In this document: in pieces, positions 55,571 to 63,914 of the stretch
Numbering within the stretch: position 1 is the first letter of the stretch
Layout: each line of letters begins with the position of its first letter
From: B18-G4 sp032250805
Lineage (GTDB): Bacteria; Bacteroidota; Bacteroidia; Bacteroidales; B18-G4
Length of the DNA: 64,000 nt
Assembly (NCBI GenBank): GCA_032250805.1
Contig: JAVVEM010000007.1
Coordinates: 41,659 to 105,658, forward strand
Reading direction: 5' to 3'
Notes under the pieces: model-generated
The model's input: only the letters and a program-made list of their open reading frames with translations
The model's database searches: none
Told to the model about the DNA's origin: nothing
Program-made: the position numbers and the translations under genes

Positions 55571-56737
55571 TTATTGTTGTTTTTTGACTGCCTGGCTCAC
55601 TTTTTCCACCACATGTGGTCCCAACGAAGAAATGATTACCAGATCAGTCGTTGGATTTTCAATTAAACCGGCAATAGCAAGTGCCGCCGCCAGCTTCATC
55701 CGTGAAGTGATTTGAGGGGCGCGTATTTCAAGGGCTGCTTGAAATATTCCCGGAAACACCAGCACGTTGTTCACCTGGTTGGGGTAATCACTTCTGCCTG
55801 TTGCCACCACTGCCGCTCCGGCTTCTTTGGCTTTTTCCGGAGAGATTTCCGGGATGGGATTGGCCAGGGCAAAAATGATAGGGTCATTGGCCATCAAGCG
55901 TATGTCGGAACCTGATAAAATGTTGCCTTTACTCACCCCAATAAAAACATCAGCGCCTTTCAATGCATCTTGTAGTGTACCTTTAATTTTGTTGTAGTTG
56001 GAAAAAGTAAGTAATTCTTTTTTTACCGGTGTCAAATCTTCGCGGTCATCCGAGATAATTCCTTTGCTGTCGCAAACCGTAATGTTTTTAACGGGGCTGC
56101 ACATATCCGGGTTTTGGTTGATGCATCGCAGAATTTTGGCAATGGCAATCCCCGCGGCTCCAGCCCCATTGATCACGACATTCAGATCGGAAAGCTCTTT
56201 GCCGGTAACTTTACAGGCATTGATGATCCCGGCCAGGGCCACGATGGCTGTTCCATGCTGATCGTCATGAAAGACGGGGATGCCGATATTTTGCAGACGG
56301 TCTTCAATTTCGAAACATCTGGGCGCAGAAATATCCTCAAGATTTATTCCTCCAAAAACGGGGGCTATATTTTTTATTGTTTGTATGATCTCCTCTGTAT
56401 CATGCGTATTCAGGCAGATTGGAAACGCATCTATGCCGGCAAATTTTTTAAACAACATGGCCTTGCCCTCCATCACCGGGATGGCTGCATGTGCGCCAAT
56501 ATTCCCCAGGCCAAGCACAGCCGAACCATCACTGACTATGGCCACCGTATTCGACTTGATGGTCAGGTCATACACTTTTTCGGGATGTTTTTTGATATCG
56601 AGGCAGGGGCCTGCCACGCCGGGGGAGTAAACCAGTGAGAGATCAGTTGTTGTATTCACTGCAATTTTGTTGTTCATTTCTATCTTTCCTTTGAGTTGTT
56701 CATGCAACCGGATTGATTCTTCAAAAAAATCTGACAT
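55571..56737 (-). CDS. Malic enzyme
   Basis: Decarboxylates malate to pyruvate with NAD(P)H. 388 residues, the short form without a phosphotransacetylase domain. Motifs: LVYSPGVAGPCLDI, LGLGNIGAHAAIPVMEGKAMLFKKFAGIDAFPI split as the substrate site, FHDDQHGTAIV (metal and substrate), and the Rossmann VVINGAGAAGIAIAKIL. Complete. Its pyruvate could feed the pyruvate oxidase-like enzyme of the same operon, an inference. Confidence 0.95.
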   Translation of the reverse strand: MSDFFEESIRLHEQLKGKIEMNNKIAVNTTTDLSLVYSPGVAGPCLDIKKHPEKVYDLTIKSNTVAIVSDGSAVLGLGNIGAHAAIPVMEGKAMLFKKFAGIDAFPICLNTHDTEEIIQTIKNIAPVFGGINLEDISAPRCFEIEDRLQNIGIPVFHDDQHGTAIVALAGIINACKVTGKELSDLNVVINGAGAAGIAIAKILRCINQNPDMCSPVKNITVCDSKGIISDDREDLTPVKKELLTFSNYNKIKGTLQDALKGADVFIGVSKGNILSGSDIRLMANDPIIFALANPIPEISPEKAKEAGAAVVATGRSDYPNQVNNVLVFPGIFQAALEIRAPQITSRMKLAAALAIAGLIENPTTDLVIISSLGPHVVEKVSQAVKKQQ

Positions 56738-56760
56738 ATCCTGATCTTTCTTTTGATTTA

Positions 56761-57648
56761 TTAACTAATAAGTGTATAAAGCATAAAAACCCCAATGATC
56801 GCAAAAAGGAGGGCAATACCCACTTTCATCTTGTCTTCAGGTATTGAGCTCTGAATTTTAGCACCAAGCTGTCCGCCAATGATCACGCCGGGTGCAGTAA
56901 AAACCAGCAGGTTCATTACCTGATTATACGTTTCAGGGCCTTCCTGAAGAAATGAGTAGAAATGGCCTGCCGATGCTACCAACACGGTGATTACCACCAC
57001 AAAAATGGAGGTGCCCACGGCAACAGGGGGAGGCACTTTACAACGCGCCACCAGATGGTACTCCTGCAACTCCGCCAGTCCCACAGAGATCATTCCCACA
57101 AAAGCCCCACCGATGGCAGCAAAGGAGCGCCCCATGTTTTTGTTGCAAACCGTGTATTTGTAAACATTGCCTTTGCTGTCGGTGAGTTCGCTTTCGTAGT
57201 TTTTGTAGAACTCATGCTGACGCTCTTTTTCTTTCTTTCTGCGCTCATCCTTTCGCCACGTATTGTAAAGCTGAAAACCAATAAAAATCAGGCCCACAGC
57301 AAAAATGGCTTTCAGGATAAGGGGCGGTATGGCCTCGCTGTAAATCGTTCCCAGTATGGCAAGAGGGATGGAAAAGATCAGCAGGTTACCAGCCAGTTTA
57401 TAGTCGATGAGTTTCGCCCGGGAATAAGCAATTACGCCGGAAGTAAATCCAAAAAATTCAGTTGCCAGGGCCGTGCCGATGGCCACCTTCGGATCCAGTT
57501 TCAGTGCAAGGATGAACAGTGGCGAAAAAAACACAGCACCCCCAACGCCGCTCGACATGGCAATGGTGGCGATGATGATGGATATGGGTAGCAAGTACCA
57601 AAATTCAAATGTGAGTTCCATGCTTAATTGTTTTGGTTCAGGAGCCAC
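56761..57648 (-). CDS. TSUP (TauE/SafE) family anion permease
   Basis: 295 residues, eight or so transmembrane helices. Typical TSUP motif GVGGAVFFSPLFILALKLDPKVAIGTALA in the first repeat and GGQLGAKIQ in the second. A soluble loop of about 55 residues (RKDERRKKEKERQHEFYKN, about 130-150, Lys- and Arg-rich) interrupts the two halves. The family exports or imports sulfite, sulfonates or other organic anions; the substrate is not visible. It overlaps the upstream gene by 25 bp. Confidence 0.85.
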   Translation of the reverse strand: MAPEPKQLSMELTFEFWYLLPISIIIATIAMSSGVGGAVFFSPLFILALKLDPKVAIGTALATEFFGFTSGVIAYSRAKLIDYKLAGNLLIFSIPLAILGTIYSEAIPPLILKAIFAVGLIFIGFQLYNTWRKDERRKKEKERQHEFYKNYESELTDSKGNVYKYTVCNKNMGRSFAAIGGAFVGMISVGLAELQEYHLVARCKVPPPVAVGTSIFVVVITVLVASAGHFYSFLQEGPETYNQVMNLLVFTAPGVIIGGQLGAKIQSSIPEDKMKVGIALLFAIIGVFMLYTLIS

Positions 57649-58439
57649 CTGACAGCTCCTTTAAAAAAGTTTATTACAATTTTTCCGGCTTGTTCGATTG
57701 AATCCACGGGTATTTCATCCAGCCGTAATATGGCTCCTTTCCAGGCGCCGGTTTCCCATTGCCCCCGGCTTAATTCGGGCAGATCAACATAGTTTATGCT
57801 GCCGGAACTTTTGTAAGCTGATAAATAAAAGTAAGCATTTCCGGCCATATCGTCTTTCATGGCCAAACCAAAGCCAATACTCAGGTTATCCGTTAACTGT
57901 GCATAAATACCGGTATCGAAGTGATGGGGCCAGATGCGAACTTCACCCTCCACTTGCAAATAGCCTGGCAAAGCATGGCATACTTCGTTGGCCAGTTGAC
58001 GGTAAAACTTCCAGGCTGCAAACCCTTCTTCGGAAATATCCTTTTCTGAAATACTTTTAATCCCGTAATCAGGAATAGTAAAATGTAGCGGTTTAAAAAC
58101 AGCATCTGCTTCCATCCCAAACTTTGCCGGATAATTGGCTGCATCTTTCTCGAGTTGCTGAATCGATTTATCGAAAATTGTAAAAGCTTGCTGAGACTTC
58201 AGCGTTTTGTCAAGCCATTCAAACTGCATGGTTTCGAGGTTCAGGCTGAACAAAATCTCACCTTGAGGACTTTCAATCCACCTACCGGTAAGCTTATCAC
58301 CAACCGGGTCGTAATAAAGGTTGGTGTGGCTGTCGTCGGTCTTCTCCGTGACAAATGCCTTGTTTACTTTGGCAATGAGCTGGCTAAGCCAGTGCAGTTG
58401 CCGGTCGGTATTATTGTATTCCTGCATAGTCTTTTTCAT
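57624..58439 (-). CDS. Unknown protein, first gene of the eight-gene operon
   Basis: 271 residues, soluble and without signal peptide. I do not recognise it. Trp- and Tyr-rich regions stand out: GEVRIWPHHFDTGIYAQL (about 168-185) and LPELSRGQWETGAWKGAILRLDEI (about 225-248). Helical N-terminus with an amphipathic DRQLHWLSQLIAKVNKAF. The His-His-Phe-Asp segment could bind a metal. A promoter element lies just upstream, so it opens the operon. Start ATG 58439; an ATG at 58427 is an alternative. Confidence 0.7.
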   Translation of the reverse strand: MKKTMQEYNNTDRQLHWLSQLIAKVNKAFVTEKTDDSHTNLYYDPVGDKLTGRWIESPQGEILFSLNLETMQFEWLDKTLKSQQAFTIFDKSIQQLEKDAANYPAKFGMEADAVFKPLHFTIPDYGIKSISEKDISEEGFAAWKFYRQLANEVCHALPGYLQVEGEVRIWPHHFDTGIYAQLTDNLSIGFGLAMKDDMAGNAYFYLSAYKSSGSINYVDLPELSRGQWETGAWKGAILRLDEIPVDSIEQAGKIVINFFKGAVRWLLNQNN

Positions 58440-58495
58440 TCGTTTATGAATTTGATGGATTGCAGTTTATAAGTCGTAAAATTAGAAATTCCTTA

Positions 58496-58503
58496 CAAAG
58501 CTA
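58496..58503 (-). promoter_or_regulatory. -7 element of the eight-gene operon
   Basis: TAGCTTTG on the minus strand, exact TAnnTTTG, 56 bp upstream of the ATG at 58439. No clear -33 TTTG at normal spacing. Confidence 0.45.
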
Positions 58504-58861
58504 TGACCGCTGCCACGGATAATTTTATAAATATTGGCAATAAATTATGGCGAGATGGCAGATGTGTTAAATGATTAAATGCTGGCAGGAGAGCACGTGG
58601 TGGGATTTGATATGACGGGATAGCCCGATGGAATCTGCGCACTAACTTTAATGCCTGGAAAATCTTCACTGTTTCCGGTGTTGACAATCTGACCGCACTG
58701 TGAATGAGCAATCTGTAGTTTTTTTACGATATCCCGGAAGAATCAGAAACACCCCGGAGCCAGTTCATAAAAAAATGCATATTGTTTTCCTTTTCTGGAG
58801 GCAACATGCCTCCTTCGTTGCCGGGAATGCCGGTGACAGCCTTTTACTGAACAGGAAAGGT
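58504..58861. other. Intergenic stretch, one small hairpin, no gene seen
   Basis: No convincing coding sequence on either strand; short ORFs here lack family resemblance. A perfect 6-bp hairpin, GGAGGC-AACAT-GCCTCC, lies at 58797-58813, about 49 bp beyond the csbD relic stop on the minus strand, without a T-run. Confidence 0.5.
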
Positions 58862-59008
58862 TTAAAGCTCCGATATCATCTTCTGCAATTCTTCTTTTGA
58901 TTTACCCGGTTTTTTTTGAAGTCTTCCCAGCAGTTCATCTTCCTTGCCTTCAGCGAACATAAGGTCATCATCGGTCAGTTTGGCGAATTTTTGTTTGAGT
59001 TTGCCTTT
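58862..59008 (-). pseudogene. csbD relic lacking its start
   Basis: 48 codons on the minus strand reading KGKLKQKFAKLTDDDLMFAE and then GKEDELLGRLQKKPGKSKEE to a TAA, the body of a CsbD-family stress protein. The first 12-15 residues of the family are missing; upstream, the frame is open but has no ATG, GTG or TTG before an in-frame TGA in the neighbouring gene. It begins just 5 bp beyond the stop of the barrel gene at 59014. Looks like a 5' deletion or an assembly join. Confidence 0.75.
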
Positions 59009-59013
59009 TTGCC

Positions 59014-60855
59014 TTAGTGATATAAGACAGCTGCAGGTTTTCCAATTTCAAAATCCCTGAAGCCGAAATCAGTTGTTTTAAATGAGTTGAATTTAAAAAT
59101 ATTCTGCCCATTCCCTGGAATTATGGGATAAAATGCAATGGATATATCAAAGGTGTTTACTATCAGGTACTCATTTTTAATTAAAATACCCAATCCTATT
59201 TGTGAATACAATGTGCTGTTTGTAAAGCCTGTTGCTGCATCTCCAACCATGCCAAGAGAACAAACAAAGTAGGGGCCAAAACGAAATCCAATAAAATCCC
59301 AGGGGGCATAGGATTGTGTCTGAAGCCTGAATATCCATCGGCTGACGCCGGTCAGCACAGGACTATTAAAGCCATCTATGCCGTTCCCGTCGTTGAGTGT
59401 TAAACTTTCGTAAGGAAGCCGGTTTAACCCAATGTCAAATTGTGTTTTTACAAACTGCCTGAATTTCCATTTGCCGATCTCAATCAGGCCTGTAAAATAA
59501 TTGGCACCTGCTATTAAGATCCCCTTTTCGGTATGGAAATCATGAATTATAGATCCGTATTCGAAGTTGGAAGTGAGGTATCCCCAGGGGAAATAATGTC
59601 CCAGTGAAATACGGCCGCCTACATATAATTGTTTCTGATTATTTTTGTGGAGGTAGCCGCTTGTCAGGCTGAAAACTTTTCCAATAGGAATATCTTCAGT
59701 TATTCCAAATCGAAAAATATATTTATCCTGCACATATTTTCGTGTTGATATGCCAATGCTCGCAAGGTAGAAATCATCATTGGAAAACACGTGTAAGGTA
59801 TCAATCAGATCTGCTGGTTTTTCGAGATAGCGGATACGCATAAACCTGATGGCAGAAATGAGTTTGGTCGTCCGGGCTTTTTCGGTATTTCCTTTAAATA
59901 GTTGAAAGGCATATCCCCCCCAATAATCCTGCGCATTGAATTTAAATCTTTGCAGAATGATAAGGCGATCGGTCGTTTGAATGGAGTCTGTGCGGAATTC
60001 CTGACTGATACTAACACCTCCCGCCCATTTGGTAAAAGGGGAAAAAAAGGGGCGGCCTACGGAGAGGCTTTTTGTAAAATCACCGAATTCATCAGTACCA
60101 TAAATGAGTGTTGCATTGATATAGGTATTATGGATGTTGGGAACAAAGTATTTCGTGGCAAAGGCATCGTTGCCGGTTTCAGGATACCATGTGTATGTAT
60201 TTTTAAATTCATGCCCAAGACCCAGCAAATTCTTTTCGGTTAATCTGATTGTTTTACGGGAGGGAGAACTAACGTATTCAGGCAGTATGGTCCAGGTATC
60301 CAATTCGCGTATAAAAATGTCGACCGAATCGGAGTTGGTTGAAACGGTGTTTACAAAAAATGAAACATCGCGAACATAGGGCTGGCTTCGCACCAATCGC
60401 TCAGATTCTTTCACGAGCAATGAATCGAAGGCTTGATTTTGACGAATTACCAGCAGGTTGCGGATGGTGGTTTGCTTTGATTTTACGTGAAGTTTATTAC
60501 CGGTTCTAACAAGAAAATTGCTGGAGGCGATGATGGTGTCGCCAATTGTTTTACCAAATGGGTCGAGTGTTATGATGTTGATATGCCGTATAATTTTACC
60601 TTCAAAGGCGCTGTAGGATTTTTGTATCAGTTTTTTATAAATTTTCTTTTTGCCATCTTTTTTTTCAGGCGTGGGTGCAGCCCGCCTGAAAAAAATTCCA
60701 TGCATAAATTTGGTAAACTTGCTTTGTTTGGGATGGGTTTCTATATTCTCATTGAGGTGGGTTGAATCCTTGTCAACGACTGGTTCTTGCGCAATTGCAA
60801 AGTTACAGAATAAACCCGGAGTAAAAAAAAGTATGAAAATAATTTTGAACCGCAT
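59014..60855 (-). CDS. Outer-membrane beta-barrel protein (BamA-like)
   Basis: 613 residues with a signal peptide (1-22, FAIAQ). A POTRA-like segment lies at about 80-200 (GKIIRHINIITLDPFG, then VRSQPYVRDVSFFV), followed by a long run of alternating beta strands as in a barrel. Resembles BamA/TamA-superfamily members. The C-terminus ends in LYH, not the usual terminal aromatic of barrels, and the csbD relic follows at once, so the last residues could have been altered by a deletion. 68 bp downstream of mlaD, and perhaps its outer-membrane partner. Confidence 0.75.
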   Translation of the reverse strand: MRFKIIFILFFTPGLFCNFAIAQEPVVDKDSTHLNENIETHPKQSKFTKFMHGIFFRRAAPTPEKKDGKKKIYKKLIQKSYSAFEGKIIRHINIITLDPFGKTIGDTIIASSNFLVRTGNKLHVKSKQTTIRNLLVIRQNQAFDSLLVKESERLVRSQPYVRDVSFFVNTVSTNSDSVDIFIRELDTWTILPEYVSSPSRKTIRLTEKNLLGLGHEFKNTYTWYPETGNDAFATKYFVPNIHNTYINATLIYGTDEFGDFTKSLSVGRPFFSPFTKWAGGVSISQEFRTDSIQTTDRLIILQRFKFNAQDYWGGYAFQLFKGNTEKARTTKLISAIRFMRIRYLEKPADLIDTLHVFSNDDFYLASIGISTRKYVQDKYIFRFGITEDIPIGKVFSLTSGYLHKNNQKQLYVGGRISLGHYFPWGYLTSNFEYGSIIHDFHTEKGILIAGANYFTGLIEIGKWKFRQFVKTQFDIGLNRLPYESLTLNDGNGIDGFNSPVLTGVSRWIFRLQTQSYAPWDFIGFRFGPYFVCSLGMVGDAATGFTNSTLYSQIGLGILIKNEYLIVNTFDISIAFYPIIPGNGQNIFKFNSFKTTDFGFRDFEIGKPAAVLYH

Positions 60856-60923
60856 TTGTAAAAGGAGTTATATCTTTTCCATATCCTATCATCATTATCG
60901 ATTTTTATCAGGCCTTTGTCTTA

Positions 60924-61883
60924 TTATTTCTCCTCTTCGGTATTCTTTTGCTCGTCTGCATTCTTTCGCGCTTCTTCTTTCAGTTCTTCTTCAGCTTTTG
61001 CTTTTTTCTTATAATATCCTCTGAAAAAGAAATTGTGCTTGAGGGCTTCCATATTCTCATCCAGGCCTTTTGAGCTACTATTAAGATTTTTCATTGTTTC
61101 GCTCAAATTTACCGCAAGTGACGTGTCCTGCATGATTTGGGTCAACACCCCATTTTCATCATTTATTTTAAGCATAATTTCTTCAAGTTGTTTCGAAAAA
61201 ACTTCAGCATTTGCCGTTGTTACTCCAACACTCTCCATGATGGCAGTTACTTCCTGCCGGAGGCTTATCATCGTTTCGTCCAATGTTTTTGAGCCTTTTT
61301 TAAAATTTACGATGGTTTGGTTGATGTTTTCTGCAATAGTTGTGTCATCAATTAATCTTCCCAGTGTCCCCTGTCCACTGTTTACCTTCATCATAACCTC
61401 TACAAGTTGTTGCGTAATAATTTCAGCATTGCCTGCCATTACCTGCAAACTTGCCATGATGGCATCTGTTTCAACGGGTTCGGTTGATGAAAGATGCTGC
61501 CCTTCTTTTGCTAATGGAGCATCGGAGCTTCCATAGGTAATTATTAACAGGCGGTCGCCGATAAGGCCTTCGGATCCAATAGCAACCTGACTGTTGGATC
61601 TGATAAAAGGCTGAACTTCTTTTTTAATCAACATATCAACCCTGACAGTAGAGTCATTTATTATTTCAATTTTGTCGACCACACCTACATTAATGCCGGT
61701 TAAGCGGACATTATTCCCCACCTGCAATCCACTTACATTGTGAAAGGTTGTTGTAAGGGTAAAAACAGGACTAAATAAATTCTGCTGTTTCCCGATAATA
61801 AATATGGCAATTACGAAAAAGGCCAATCCTCCTAAAATAAAAAGCCCTAACCGTACTTTAAATTTCTCTGTATGCGTATCCAT
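60924..61883 (-). CDS. mlaD: MlaD-like MCE-domain protein
   Basis: 319 residues. Substrate-binding part of an Mla-type lipid transporter. One N-terminal transmembrane helix (about 11-31), then one MCE domain (about 40-120, VSGLQVGNNVRLTGINVGVVDKIEI), then a long coiled-coil or helical region with two repeats of AEIITQQL/AEVFSKQLEEIMLKINxxxG, and a charged Lys/Glu-rich tail. The length of the tail exceeds the E. coli protein. Operon with the ATPase and permease. Confidence 0.85.
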   Translation of the reverse strand: MDTHTEKFKVRLGLFILGGLAFFVIAIFIIGKQQNLFSPVFTLTTTFHNVSGLQVGNNVRLTGINVGVVDKIEIINDSTVRVDMLIKKEVQPFIRSNSQVAIGSEGLIGDRLLIITYGSSDAPLAKEGQHLSSTEPVETDAIMASLQVMAGNAEIITQQLVEVMMKVNSGQGTLGRLIDDTTIAENINQTIVNFKKGSKTLDETMISLRQEVTAIMESVGVTTANAEVFSKQLEEIMLKINDENGVLTQIMQDTSLAVNLSETMKNLNSSSKGLDENMEALKHNFFFRGYYKKKAKAEEELKEEARKNADEQKNTEEEK

Positions 61884-61919
61884 GTCTCATTGTTTTTATT
61901 AAATATTGTTTTACTGATT

Positions 61920-62702
61920 TTATTTGAAAAAGGACTGAATAACCGGGTCAGTTGACTTTTCAAACATTTCCAAATCCCCTTCTTTATATATCTTGCCATC
62001 CAATAACATAATCACACGGTTGGCATTTGTGCGGGCGCAGGCAATATCATGTGTGATGATGATGGATGAAGTTTTGTATTTTGTTTGCACCTCATTGATA
62101 AGTAAACTTATTTCATCTGAGGTCACCGGATCAAGTCCGGTGGTAGGCTCATCGTACAACATGATCAGCGGGTCCACAACAATGGTTCGTGCCAGGCTTA
62201 TTCTTTTTCGCATGCCACCCGAAAGTTCCGACGGCATTTTATCCAATGCATCGGGCAGTCCGACATTTTCCAGAACCTCGTTAACTTTTTCCTTAATTTC
62301 TTTTTCCGAAAGGTCTTTTTTTATTCTCCTCAATGGAAATTCCAGGTTTTGTTTCACCGTCATAGAATCATACAATGCTCCACTCTGGAAAAGAAAGCCA
62401 ATTTTTTTTCTCAATTCATTTAATTCTTTCCGATCCAATTCAAATACATTGGTATCAAATACACTGATGGTTCCGCCATTTGAACTTAATAGTCCAACAA
62501 TACATTTTATTAATACGGATTTGCCACTTCCTGATTTGCCCAGAACCACCAGATTTTCGCCATCGTAAAGATTCAGCGAAACATCTTTTAATACCTCCTC
62601 AGTGCCAAATGATTTGTTAAGATTATTTATTTCAATCACAGGGGTATTGCCGGCCGGTTTGCCTGAATTATTCTTTTTGGTATCTGTATTGGTTAAGTTC
62701 AT
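61920..62702 (-). CDS. mlaF: MlaF-like ABC ATPase
   Basis: 260 residues. Walker A GKSGSGKS, Q-loop FLFQSGALYDSM, signature LSGGMRKR, Walker B LIMLYDEPTTGLDP and H-loop THDIA: complete. The QSGALYDSM and GGMRKR forms are characteristic of Mla/organic-solvent-resistance ATPases. Overlaps the permease gene by 4 bp. Confidence 0.92.
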   Translation of the reverse strand: MNLTNTDTKKNNSGKPAGNTPVIEINNLNKSFGTEEVLKDVSLNLYDGENLVVLGKSGSGKSVLIKCIVGLLSSNGGTISVFDTNVFELDRKELNELRKKIGFLFQSGALYDSMTVKQNLEFPLRRIKKDLSEKEIKEKVNEVLENVGLPDALDKMPSELSGGMRKRISLARTIVVDPLIMLYDEPTTGLDPVTSDEISLLINEVQTKYKTSSIIITHDIACARTNANRVIMLLDGKIYKEGDLEMFEKSTDPVIQSFFK

Positions 62703-63541
62703 GATATCATCATATCGGTTACCTGTACTGCGATCAGATCTATAATTATCACAAGGAGAGATGCCTGCACGACAGCTGAATTTGCTGCCTTTCCCACACT
62801 TTCGGTTCCACGCCCGGCATTGTAGCCTTTATAGCATCCCACCAGTCCAATTACTGCCCCGAAAAAAAATGTTTTAATAACTGCCGGAATCAAATCTATA
62901 AACTCAATATGCCTGAATGCCTGAAAGAAAAACAAGGTAAACGACAGATCACCTTTAATATTCGCGCCTGCCCAACTTCCTAATATACCCCATGCATCGG
63001 CATATAATACCAGCAGGGGGATCATGAGTGTTGCTGCGGCCACCCGGGTTACAACCAGGAACCGCATTGGGTTTATGGATGATACCTCCATGGCTTCGAT
63101 CTGCTCGGTTACTCTCATTGAACCCAATTCAGCACCCATGCCCGAACCAATTTTGCCGGCACATATCAATGCCGTTATTACGGGCCCCATTTCCCTGATA
63201 AGCGATACGGCCACCATGCCCGGAAGTAAACTAACTGCACCGAAATCAACAAGTACAGGGCGCGATTGGATGGTCAGCACCAAACCCATTATAGCTCCGG
63301 TAACCGATACTAAGGGTAAGGTTTTATATCCGATTTGAAAGCATTGCCGGAAAAACTCCTTAAATTCAAAGTTGCGCGAAAAGGTTTCTTTGAAAAGGAC
63401 TGTAAGAAACAGCAACACTTCACCGACTTCTTTAAGGAAAAGGCTTACAATTTGCGTTTTGGCCAGGGTTTTTTCACTCAGCCTCCTGGTTTGCAATGTT
63501 GCGAACCCCTTTATTTTAACTACCGGTACGATTTTTTTCAT
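62699..63541 (-). CDS. mlaE: MlaE-like permease
   Basis: 280 residues, five or six transmembrane helices. Family motifs: REMGPVITALICAGKIGSGM (about 125-144), GAELGSMRVTEQIEAMEV and GCYKGYNAGRGTESVGKA near the C-terminus. Start at ATG 63541 preferred over 63583, since the earlier stretch has no family resemblance. With mlaF and mlaD it forms a lipid transporter; mlaB and mlaC are not seen, as is common in Bacteroidota. Confidence 0.92.
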   Translation of the reverse strand: MKKIVPVVKIKGFATLQTRRLSEKTLAKTQIVSLFLKEVGEVLLFLTVLFKETFSRNFEFKEFFRQCFQIGYKTLPLVSVTGAIMGLVLTIQSRPVLVDFGAVSLLPGMVAVSLIREMGPVITALICAGKIGSGMGAELGSMRVTEQIEAMEVSSINPMRFLVVTRVAAATLMIPLLVLYADAWGILGSWAGANIKGDLSFTLFFFQAFRHIEFIDLIPAVIKTFFFGAVIGLVGCYKGYNAGRGTESVGKAANSAVVQASLLVIIIDLIAVQVTDMMIS

Positions 63542-63659
63542 GATAAAGCAATTGCCTCCATTCTGAGGATTACGGTTATGCAAATTCAGGGTGATGATGT
63601 TGCGCAGCGATCAGCCTCCGCGAAACGTTGATACAGGTGTAGTTATGATATTCTCACTA

Positions 63660-63875
63660 TCAGTCAATTTCCTTTGCGAAAGAATATGCAAAATTATTGC
63701 GCCTGGCTGAAAGCCTTTTTGCCCTGTACGCTTGAATTTTATATTCTATCATGCACAACAAATCCTGTTCTTCGGCTTCATAATATGGCATGTCTGCATC
63801 AGTAAGATGGGGATGTTCCATTTTTAAGTAGATTCGGAGATTATCCCATTGTCCGGGGGTTAGAATTTCTCCCAT
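63660..63875 (-). CDS. Small CsbD-like protein
   Basis: 71 residues. The middle has W, then HLTDADMPYYEAEEQDLLCMIEYKIQ, which follows the CsbD pattern LTDxDLxYxEGKExELLxRIxxK at reduced identity. The ATG at 63875 is chosen over a GTG at 63914. A weak assignment; otherwise a small hypothetical protein. It lies upstream of mlaE on the same strand, with about 118 bp between. Confidence 0.5.
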   Translation of the reverse strand: MGEILTPGQWDNLRIYLKMEHPHLTDADMPYYEAEEQDLLCMIEYKIQAYRAKRLSARRNNFAYSFAKEID

Positions 63876-63914
63876 GTCAGTTGGTTTTAAGAGGGAATAA
63901 GATTTATTAAACAC

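Noticed and set aside
58493..58711. Minus-strand 72-residue ORF in the 58.5 kb gap
   Set aside because: Composition and lack of family motifs suggest a chance frame; it also overlaps the operon promoter.
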